From contig CM076668.1 of assembly GCA_038496675.1 (NCBI GenBank), positions 2,212,590 to 2,276,589 on the forward strand: 64,000 nucleotides of DNA. The letters are read 5' to 3'. The position numbers and the translations under genes are program-made. Source of the stretch: Rachycentron canadum. Lineage: Eukaryota > Chordata > Actinopteri > Carangiformes > Rachycentridae. Below the pieces are notes generated by a model, which saw only the letters and a program-made list of their open reading frames with translations, was not told the origin of the DNA and ran no database searches. Shown piece by piece: positions 49,501 to 58,160 of the stretch; the stretch's first letter is position 1, and every line of letters begins with the position of its first letter.

Positions 49501-51847
49501 AAGATGTCCACCCCCATTGAGGTGCTTTGCAAGGGCTATCCCTGTGAGTTCCAACATCTTTTAGATATACCTTATTCAAAATTATATTAATATCAATCAT
49601 GAACTGTTAGTCTCATCTGCTGACAAATGTCTCCTTCCTCTTTGTCACAGCTGAGTTTGCAACCTACCTGAATTTCTGTCGCTCCCTGCGCTTCGACGAC
49701 AAGCCGGACTACTCGTACCTACGGCAGCTTTTCAGGAACCTGTTTCACAGACAGGGCTTCTCATATGACTATGTATTTGACTGGAACATGCTTAAGTTTG
49801 TGAGTACTAACCATAATGTCTGAACTGAATAGTGTTAAAACATCAGCTGGAGTATCAAAAGACAAACTCTGGAAATAAGGGGAAAAAAATATTTTGCCAA
49901 AATATTTTTGGATTTTCATATTCCATCAAGCTTTAATCCAGTGGAAAAACTTTTGTGTAAACTTCCTTTCTTAATAATTTTGATTTCAGACTGATCTAAC
50001 TTGACGAATATCAGGTTTTAAGCATCCTTTTATGTGTGGGTAGAAGCAGAGTCCACACTGAAATATCTGTGATATACTTATCTTGGTGATCCCCTGGCTT
50101 TCTTTGCCACCAGCAGTTCATCACTCACCCTGTATATATCTCAACATTCACTTGACGAATTTTCACAAATTTTGGTCGTTAAAATTTGATAGTTACAATA
50201 TTACTGACTTGGGTGATTTATGATTGAATTGATGATGCTCTGATGTGTACTATAGTGTCACAATAATGTTCACACAGCACCATCTTGAGGTCAACATTAT
50301 AATTTGTACATTATAATATGACCTAATACCTGTAAAAGTCAGCTGCTGGTTGTGTGTAGTGCTGAGTAGCAAATGTTAACGTGCTAAATAAAGTTAGAGA
50401 ATATTATTCTATGGAAAACATTACACCTGCTTAATATCAGCAAGTTAGTGTTTTTTTTTATTGTGAGCATGTTAACTTTGTTAACTGACATGAGGCTGTA
50501 GACTCTATGGACTCTGCAGAGTCTCGTCCTACCAGTCGTGGGTTTTTTTTGATAGCTTGCTGTTGTCGTTTGCAGGGAGCTAACCGCGCAGCAGAGGAAG
50601 CAGAGAGAGAGCGCCGGGACCGGGAGGACAGGCTAAGGCACGGCAGGAATCCAGGGGCCAGAGGAATACCTGCTGTATCGGGAAGACCAAGAGGAACACA
50701 GGACGGAGCCCCACCTACCCCACTAACACCCACCTCACACACAGGTCAGTCCCCTCCAGCACCTGTCAGTGGGTGAGCCCGATGCTGAAAAGCATAAGTG
50801 AGTTAGAATGTGACTTCATTCTGACTATTGACAGTAAAAGCGTTGACACAAGTTACATGTTGGGTGTTGTCTGATTTTGATATTGAGATCATTTAAAACT
50901 CATCAAGTTTCCTGATTTCAGTTTGCATCATTTTTACCATATTCAAATATAGTTATTGCAAACATGAAGCTGTTTTAACTTTGATGCGACTTTGCTACTT
51001 TTGTTTCTCAAAAAACAAAACGTATCTAAAAACAAAAAGATGTGGATAAATGCTGTGGTGTCATTACATGAATCAAAAACAGTGGTTGGGCCTATGTGTG
51101 CAGAATCTGAAGCTAAATAACAAATGGAGTTTATCATCATATCCATCTCTCAGAAGTAGACCATGCTGATGGTGTTCTTTGCTTTCATTCTCTGATCTAC
51201 AGCAAACACGTCTCCTCGACAAGTGTCTGGTATGGAGCGTGAACGAAAGGTCAGCATGCGACTGCACCGCGGTGCTCCCGTCAACGTTTCGTCCTCAGAC
51301 CTAACAGGACGGCAGGACACCTCCCGCATGTCCACCTCACAGGTACAAGACACCTCTGAGAAACAGCTGCTTTCATCTTACACTGTCACCAAGCCCACTA
51401 GCATGAGCAGAAAGAAGAAGCTGTACTTACAAAAGATCTGAGTAGACCTCCCTGAAATACACTGCAGGTTTTATAATAACCAGTAGCAGGTGGAATTAGA
51501 TTTTAAAGTTCACTAAACTTTGTCTTTATGGAGTTGTGCCACTTGCTTCTTTATAAAATCATTAGTCTCTGATTAGTAGGGAGTGAAATTTTTGTCACTA
51601 TGATTTACAGACTGATGTGTAGTGCTTCACACAGGATCCAGACCCAGCGCAGAAAGAAGAGTCTCTTTTCCGCTGTTACAGCTCATCCGACTCATGTCTC
51701 TTGGTAGAGAGAAGAGCTGCTATTAAGCCAGATTTCTCCAGTTGTGTGGTTGGTGCAGCATGTGGGTTTTGACTTGACATATTGGGCCTTCTCTCTCCCT
51801 TCCCCGAACCTCAGAATAGCATTCCCTACGAGCATCACGCCAAGTAG
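43510..51847 (+). CDS. csnk1d: casein kinase 1 delta (gene span, nine coding exons of the delta2-type form)
   Basis: Serine/threonine kinase of the CK1 family. In vertebrates CK1-delta phosphorylates PERIOD proteins in the circadian clock and acts in Wnt, Hedgehog and DNA-damage signalling, in nucleus, cytosol and at centrosomes. The nine exons join in frame to 408 residues, against 409 for human isoform 2. Visible features are the glycine loop GSGSFGD (16-22), catalytic K38, HRDVKPDN (126-133) with D128, DFG (149-151), R178 (the position altered in the hamster tau mutant of CK1-epsilon), and the TKRQK nuclear-signal region (220-224). T44, altered in human familial advanced sleep phase, is unchanged. 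The tail (about 296-408) is serine/threonine-rich and autoinhibitory in the family. It reads like CK1-delta rather than epsilon, including the [20 protein letters not shown] block. The start has G at -3 and +4. Which fish paralogue (a or b) it is cannot be told here. Confidence 0.97.
43586..47976 (+). other. csnk1d: csnk1d intron 1 (4.4 kb)
   Basis: GTGAGT to TTTTCTAG. No internal gene was recognised. Several open frames on both strands (for example 44483-44767, 46290-46637) lack domains and splice signals. No clear transposable element stands out. Confidence 0.85.
47977..48087 (+). CDS. csnk1d: csnk1d coding exon 2
   Basis: Residues 26-62, with catalytic K38 in EEVAIKLE and T44. The bases join exon 1 to give GTDISVGEE, where human has GTDIAAGEE. 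Donor is GGAG then GTGACG. Confidence 0.96.
48088..48666 (+). other. csnk1d: csnk1d intron 2
   Basis: GTGACG to TTCTGTAG. Around 48432-48462 the run GGGTGGCTCAGTTGTTAGCA resembles the head of the common fish CACGGTGG-type repeat, weakly. Confidence 0.85.
48667..48815 (+). CDS. csnk1d: csnk1d coding exon 3
   Basis: Residues 63-112, including [17 protein letters not shown] (the hinge region) and ending at LLLADQM. Phase 0 end with donor AAATG then GTGAGA. Confidence 0.96.
49028..49256 (+). CDS. csnk1d: csnk1d coding exon 4
   Basis: Residues 113-188. Holds the catalytic loop [11 protein letters not shown], and the activation-segment region through R178 and SINTHLGI. Acceptor is CTCCACAG; donor is GGATTG then GTACAA, a weak donor. 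Reading through it gives a short extension and premature stop. Confidence 0.96.
49373..49543 (+). CDS. csnk1d: csnk1d coding exon 5
   Basis: Residues 189-245: [18 protein letters not shown] onward, with [13 protein letters not shown], a basic nuclear-signal-like stretch in the CK1 C-lobe. Donor is CCCT then GTGAGT. Confidence 0.96.
49651..49799 (+). CDS. csnk1d: csnk1d coding exon 6
   Basis: Residues 246-295, the end of the kinase domain ([17 protein letters not shown] through DWNMLKF). Acceptor is TTTGTCACAG; donor is AGTTT then GTGAGT, phase 0. Confidence 0.96.
49800..50575 (+). other. csnk1d: csnk1d intron 6
   Basis: GTGAGT to TCGTTTGCAG. No features beyond AT-rich sequence. Confidence 0.85.
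50576..50744 (+). CDS. csnk1d: csnk1d coding exon 7
   Basis: Residues 296-351, first part of the regulatory tail: [18 protein letters not shown] and then the proline-rich [12 protein letters not shown]. Donor is ACAG then GTCAGT. Confidence 0.96.
51203..51342 (+). CDS. csnk1d: csnk1d coding exon 8
   Basis: Residues 352-398, ending [14 protein letters not shown]. Donor is CACAG then GTACAA. If the donor is not used, the frame runs on for 33 more codons and ends LYLQKI, which resembles no known CK1-delta end, so I regard that as intron. Confidence 0.95.
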
Positions 51848-51885
51848 ACGCTCGCCACGTCCTTGTGTGACGGAGGCAACACTGG
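51815..51885 (+). CDS. csnk1d: csnk1d cassette exon 9 with the delta2-type C-terminus
   Basis: Acceptor CCCCGAACCTCAG, then codons for [10 protein letters not shown] and stop at 51845-51847. Human isoform 2 ends NSIPFEHHGK, so identity is clear. The exon does not end the transcript: 38 bases after the stop is a consensus donor (ACTGG then GTGAGT). It is therefore an internal exon that can be spliced onward to the last exon at 55626. The short distance from stop to junction is below the usual limit for nonsense-mediated decay. Confidence 0.88.
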
Positions 51886-54800
51886 GTGAGTCCCGTCCCT
51901 AAAGCACCAGGGATGCATGCATCCTAACTCCAGTTCTACAGTGGGCTCGTGTTCAGTCCTGGTTCCAGGGTGTTTCACTTCCTACTTAGTATTAGCTATT
52001 TCTTCAAATTCTCTAAGAAAGAGAAGAAGAGTTATGTTTTGCGGTGGGCAAGACATTAGATCAGTTACATTAACAGGTTCCTCTCAGTGACAAAGTAGTC
52101 TTACCTGGAATCAGGGGTGAACACCACAGTCAGTCAGTCAGTCAGTCAGTCAGTCTCCAGTGAGCTTGACATCCAGTTTGTGAATGAGACTTAGCTTAAA
52201 TGGCCAGTTGTTAGTGTCAGATTATATAAAGCCACCACAGCCAGTAGATAGTAAATCTACTCGGCTGGTAATTATACCAAGGCTAAGTCTCAGTGAACAA
52301 TCATCCACTGACTATTTTCTGAGCATGAGAGAGCAGTCCTCTTGAGAACTGGAGTGGATAATGCATCACGGTGCATCAGAGCCTAAGAATGTAACTCCCT
52401 CATTGCCTACTTAAGGTGACATGGTGCCCCCTAATCAGCTCTGCGCCTGTGGCTTGTTGCTTGCCGTGTTGGTTTGATGCCTGAGGCCACATCGATCAGA
52501 TGGCAGGCCTCCAGCTGTAGCACCCAACGGAATTTACCTGCCCTCACCTACACCCACACCTCCAACCTTGCTTGATGCAGTCCCTGTGTTATTTCACCCT
52601 CAGACTCCTGTCTCTCTGGTCTTCCGCACTAAACTTTTGCATGATATGAAGTTACTTGTTTGCAAATCAGCATTGAGCTTTCTCATGGCTGTGGCTGAGA
52701 GCATGTTATCAGTTCAGAGAGGGAGGGCTTTTTGGAGGGGAAAGAAGTTGGTTTGGATAAAGACGGTCTAAAATTAGTTTAATCAGTCCATCTTCTGATC
52801 ATCCTGGTAGTCGCATTTTCTGTAGGTTTGTTGCTGGAACAAAACACTGGCAATAAGCCTACCTATGACTCCCAGGACAAAGATACCCAGCTGATTGGTC
52901 AAACTCCACCACAGGAACTCAACAACCCAGAACTTAAAGTCTAGCCAACGTCACTGGTTCTGCTTTTGTTTCCTCTGAACTTGGGGTTAGTCCCTGAGCC
53001 TGAATTTCAGCACTGCCCAGGAGGTGGTACTAAAACCACATGCAACATGGCAGTCACCACTATAATCACACAGGATGTATGTTTTAATAAGTAATGATTG
53101 GAAGTTTGTATCAAACAGAAGTGTGTTGCTGTATTTGTCTGTGTAAACTGTAGATTGTTTGCACAGTGTGGTGAGTGTCAGGAAATATGTTCAAGTATAT
53201 TTAAAAGGAATTAAAAACATGTAACATTTACGAACAGCAGCACACGACGCACACACCCAAGCAGTGTGGTGGTGACATGCAGAGCACAACACAACTGATT
53301 ACACCCCTGGTCAGTGTCACTAAAATAAGGAGTTATTACAAAACCTGTCTATAAATACAATTTAGTTTTTAGCCAAAGAAGAAGAGAGCCAAATAAATTG
53401 TAAAAACTATAAGGAGGTCCATATTAAAAACCATCTACAAGTCAGCCCTCGTTTTTGATGATAGGTTTGATCTTCCTGGGCGTGGATGATACGACGCTGA
53501 AGTTCTTTTTGTTGCTCTTCCATCTCCTTTAAAAGTAAAGATGTTCTTACTCTCACTTTACTTATTACTTTTATTTAAAGGGACCAACCTATTATTGGGC
53601 CCAACATTAAGCATTTTCTCCAATTATTGGTATAATTTTTTCGACTGATAACCAATAAAATAAAGTAAATTAATGTGGCAGTCCCACGTCCTGTCTGGAG
53701 TCACCACTCTGTGATCTGGAGCAATACGCTGCCCACAGGAGCCTCTGATTGTTCACACCTCACCAGGAATATCCCACTGCAGCAGCTCCATCAGCTCCCA
53801 GTTCTACTCTAACAGAAACTCCACTAACTGGACATGAGACACTACACTGACTCCAGCAAATGAAATTTAATTTATTACTGCAGTAAAATTATCCTTACTT
53901 AAAGGTACAAAGTAAGTGTGAGTAAACATGTCACGTGTTTTATGGTGGTGTTAATAATTATAATAATGCCATTAAATTAAAGAGCATTGATATTTCAATG
54001 CATTGAAACATGGTTCTCAGGTGAGAACAGCATGGAAAGCAACTAAAGCAAGTACGTTCCAGGCACTTGCAGCGGGAACACACAACTGATGATGTTTAAT
54101 ATACGTTTGTTTGGCTCAACTAACGCAGTCTAACACAACCGTCCTGTGATGACTCATGATCATGGCGGTTCTAATGTTCAGATCGTTGTAGGGAAGTGTT
54201 GGTATAACTGTACTTGGAGGATGTAGTGTGTGAAGTTGTGTTTCATTATACAGTGAGGTGTTTTATATATAATAGAAACACCTGGACACCACAGTCATTA
54301 AGCTACACAAATCATTCTCTGTCTTTAAACCCTCGTTGCAGATGGATAAACTAAAGAAAAGGCAGACGTGTCTGTTCCAAATATCATTTACTGGTCTCCT
54401 CTCCTCTCCTTCTTATACCTGTGCACCAGCAGCAGCTTTGTGTCTGGTCAACCATCAGCCCATTCTCATGAACGCAATATCTCACCTTGAATTTTTTTCA
54501 GATTTGGTGCAAATATTTACTTAGACCCAAAGATGAACTGATAAGAATTTGGCTGTCAAAGGTCAAAGGTCATTCTTGAATAGAGCATGAGTCAGGCAGA
54601 TTGTCAGGAAGTCTGATTGGTGCAGTATCAACAGGCGTTTCAATTCATTCAACTTGTAGTTCAACCTGTTTCTAAATCTATATCACATCACATATCCTAC
54701 TATTCAACTTCAATATTGACTTTTGAATGATTCAACACTTGGGTGATATTGCGCAGGGGTCTACTCAGTTTTGTTGTCGACTGAACAAACGGTCTGGTTT

Positions 54801-55625
54801 GTAAAATAAAGCGGAACAAAAACCTGGACCTTGAGAGTGGCTCCAGGGTTGTGGGTTGCTAAGATTCTGTTGTGGAGAAGAGCTCACGTTAGTGTCATCT
54901 AAAGTGAAGAACACATTCTCCACGAGGACGGTGGATTTTTGTCACCTACAGTGCAGATTTCTCCACAGCCATATCAACAGCAGCCATACCTGCCATGTCA
55001 GTACTGTTCTCAGAATATTAAAAAAAACCTTAGCTTTACCCTTCATCACGAGGATGATGGTGGCTTCATCAAACGTCAGTCTTAGAGAAAGTACTGTAGG
55101 TGTTTGTAGAAGCCTCATTGGTCTCTGAGCTGCCATCGTTGTTGTACTGCAGTATGAGTGGTTGCCCCATCGCTGGCTAAATTGCTACATTGTGTTTATC
55201 ATGTGTCTGCAGCTGCCACAGCTCTGCCACTAATCAGACTTCCTTTACTCAGTTTTGCAATATACACGCCTCCTTATACATTTTCTTCCTCCATGCTGGC
55301 AGCTTGTTCCCTGTTAAAGCACTGTTTCTATCAAACGGTATCAATATTGTTAGGAGCACAAATTAGCTGTCCAGTTACAACCATGCAGCTCTTTCCTCAG
55401 CGTAGAGATTGTGTGTTTTGATAATGTTGAATATTAGATTTTTTGAAATACCTGTTAGATGGCAGACGAAGGAAAGGGCTGTAGGTCTGTACGTGTGTGT
55501 ATGCAGAAGCAGCGACAGCACAGTGAAGCATGCATGTGAAGCTCAATGCATCTTGGGGCGTAGATCAGGTGTGGGGTTGTTGTTTGTTTGTGACCCTCCT
55601 GTTTCCTGTCCTGTGTTTCCTCCAG
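51886..55625 (+). other. csnk1d: csnk1d intron between cassette exon 9 and last exon
   Basis: GTGAGT to GTGTTTCCTCCAG. It holds a (GTCA)n tetranucleotide tract (52127-52155) and, on the - strand, some coding-like short segments (near 53455-53540 and 54840-55180) that may be a decayed pseudogene. No intact nested gene was recognised. Confidence 0.75.
52127..52155. repeat. (GTCA)n microsatellite
   Basis: About seven pure tetranucleotide units in a csnk1d intron. Confidence 0.9.
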
Positions 55626-57265
55626 ATGGTGTCCGGTGCGCTGCCTGCTGGTCTCCACCTTCTAGCTCCGCGATGAGCCCCCACAATGCAACCTGGCAGA
55701 TCAAGCCCTGTTCACTCAGAAGCAATCTGACATATTAATACTACCACCACCACTATTAATTACTACGACTACAGCTACCATTGGAAGCCAGCTTCTGACT
55801 CAGCACAAACTGCTTTGACTGATGGCTCTCAGTGCCGTTGCCTCCTTCAGAATCTCCCACACCCCCCCCGTCTCTCCCGTGTGTGTGTGTGTTGGTCTGA
55901 CCTTTGAAAACATTAAAGCATGTCAGACCTCGGGACTGTTCTGTCCACTTTTTCAGGAGACATTTGCACAACCCTCTGCACTGCCCCCACCACCACCTCT
56001 ACCAGATTCTGAATGGGCAGTGGTTTGTCCAGGGAAAACATGGTAAGACCCACCCCGTCTTTTCTGGGACACTCACTGATGGTACAACAGTTAACGCCAC
56101 TGGCTCCCGTGGGAGAATTTTTTTTTTTTTTTTTTTTTTTTGTCTCCCCCCCTTTAACCAACATTTCCACTATCAATGGTTCAAACCTGATCAGAAAACA
56201 GCTTCTCTTTTTTGCAGTAAGGTGTATCAAGCTGAACCAGCATCTCTTCATTTTCTATGTATGGGTAGTTTTTGGCGTGTGATGCTTTTCATTGGTATTT
56301 GCAGTTTTCATTCCCTCCTCCCACCAACCACTTTCCCCAGTTTTAATGATTCCCACCACTGACGGCTCTCTTCAGTAACTCTATAGCCATTTGTATTAAA
56401 GAAAAAGAAACTACTTCTTTGCATGTTTAGAGGTAAGCCTTCAGAGTCAGATGTGGAGGCTTGAGTGCTAGTTGAACCCATGAATATACCAAAAATATGC
56501 TTTGGTATTTGGTCGCAGGAGGTTGTGTGTTCACCCATTAGTTGGCAAGATGTTCTGTCTGTTCACCTCCAGGCTCTGGTATAGTGTCCAGTAAAGCTGG
56601 ACTTGCTCCCTTTCTAGTGTTCTGTACATAACTATGAAGGGGGCAAGTGCATCAGCTGACATATTACACCAGATACCCCTTCACTGTGTACAGATAAACA
56701 TTCTCATTTTTCTTCTTTGTGTTATTTTGAAGCTGTGAAGTACTTGTAATACTGACGTGTAAATGACTCCTCCTGTTTATCTTCTCACTGACCTGAGGAT
56801 GGGTCTAAACACAGCCACTGCTCTCACCACGAGAGGCTCAGTGATCCGGCACCGATGTTGCAAACGGCAGCATTTCCATGGGCATTTGAAAAGGCGTTCT
56901 TCTGTGAATCCCCTTCTAAAACGGTTCCTGAAATGATTCTTTACAGAGAAAATGGAGAGGAGGAGCTGACCTCCATCCTTCCACAGGCTTCTCCAGCAGC
57001 AGTGTTTCGGGGCTTTTATATTTAGCTCAACTCGTCTGACATTCTGTGACTGTGATGAACAACATCTGTCAGACCGGCCCGTTGTAATTCATTCTCACTG
57101 CTGCTCATTCTCCAGTTTTTGATTTTTGGAGCCTTGATCTCTTGGGTCAGCCACTCTACACCTGTTGAATTATGTAAGTGACCAGATCAGCAAGAATTAC
57201 TTTATCATTTATATTTGTTTGTGTACTTACACTGTAAATAAATGAATTACTTGTACTTTGTGGTC
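55626..57265 (+). CDS. csnk1d: csnk1d alternative last exon: delta1-type C-terminus (55626-55676) and shared 3' UTR
   Basis: Follows a strong acceptor (GTGTTTCCTCCAG). Joined in phase 0 to exon 8, it encodes MVSGALPAGLHLLAPR and a stop at 55674-55676, a 414-residue protein. Human isoform 1 (415 residues) also ends with 16 residues after ...MSTSQ. It shares GL at positions 9-10 and the final R, and both genes end CGATGA. Homology is weak by residue but exact in length and position. The exon then continues as 3' UTR with a 24-base T tract (56118-56141) to a canonical AATAAA at 57237-57242, followed by a T/GT-rich stretch; cleavage is inferred near 57265. The cassette form would share this UTR. 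Confidence 0.7.
57237..57242 (+). terminator. csnk1d: csnk1d polyadenylation signal AATAAA
   Basis: Canonical hexamer followed within 25 bases by a GT/T-rich element (GTACTTTGTGG), 1.56 kb after the delta1-type stop codon. An earlier ATTAAA near 56395 could be a weaker alternative. Confidence 0.65.
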
Positions 57266-57659
57266 TCATGACTTTTTTAGTGTATGACAATGAGTCATTG
57301 TCACAGTTTGTGTGTGTGTGGGGAAAACTACCTTTGCACACATGGTTTTATGTATTTACACGACATGTAAGCTAATTATCTGAACTGGTGTGGTCTTGTC
57401 AAAAAGCTGGGAGTGTGTATCACCACTGAAAATGGATCTGTTGAGCTGATGGACACACACACACACAGCGCAAAAACACATGGCTCACAGCATCTGGTTT
57501 CATATGACAACAGCAGGCACCGGTGTTCTCAGTAACACAGAACTTTACAGAACAGTGCAGACAATGTAGAACGTACATTCATCAAGTGTACAACACTGAT
57601 ATCACACAGAGATTAACCAAGTTTGTTCAAGTATCAGATGATGTCTCAAAGTGGAACAC

Positions 57660-57855
57660 AAATCATGGAAGACACACAAACTTTAATTTCAGTCATAGAT
57701 CAACAGCTGGTTTGTAATTCAGCCGTTGTCGTTGAGTGTCCCCAAACCCCCCACCCCCCCACCCCTACGTGGCTCCGCCTTCCAAAGACCATCAGTGCGT
57801 GTTTTGCGTGCCCTTGGTGCACAGTTTGTCTTTTCTCATCTCTAGGTCTCATTCC
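57660..57855 (-). other. slc16a3: slc16a3 3' UTR (end uncertain)
   Basis: The closest candidate poly-A signal on the - strand is ATTAAA at 57687-57682, about 170 bases after the stop. No AATAAA lies between the two genes on this strand. If this signal is right, the two convergent 3' ends are only about 400 bases apart. Confidence 0.35.
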
Positions 57856-58160
57856 TTATAATGATGTCTCCTCGTTGCCCTCCTTCACCTCCATCACCTC
57901 ATCTCCTGCTTTCTCAGTGCCAACTTTTCCGTTCTCTTGTTCCCTCAGCTCCTCTTCACCCTCCTCAGCTTCCACTGGCCAGTTCAGCCCCTCCCTCTCT
58001 GAAGCAGTTACAGCCATCTCCATCTTGGCCTCTTGAGCCTCCTTTTTCTTACTGATGCAAAAGAAGTTACCCAAGGCCAAAACGACGGCTGAGAGCATGA
58101 CCTCAGAGCCCGCCAACAGGAAGACGTACATGTTCTTCTGGGTGGCGTCCAAGAGGCGAC
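57856..58160 (-). CDS. slc16a3: slc16a3 coding exon 5 (last)
   Basis: 305 bases, residues 387-487: RLLDATQKNMYVFLLAGSEV (last membrane segment), the basic FFCISKKKEAQEAK stop-transfer region, and the long acidic tail ending GNEETSL, stop at 57856-57858. Human MCT4 ends in PETSV, so the last residues are similar. Confidence 0.95.

Noticed and set aside
49004..49564. 186-codon frame reading through csnk1d exon 4 and intron 4
   Set aside because: It contains exon 4 but runs on through the donor at 49257 into intron; the spliced protein continues in exon 5 instead.
51223..51441. Read-through end of csnk1d exon 8 (33 extra codons)
   Set aside because: The extension does not resemble any known CK1-delta terminus and a good donor is present at 51343. 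It is intron.
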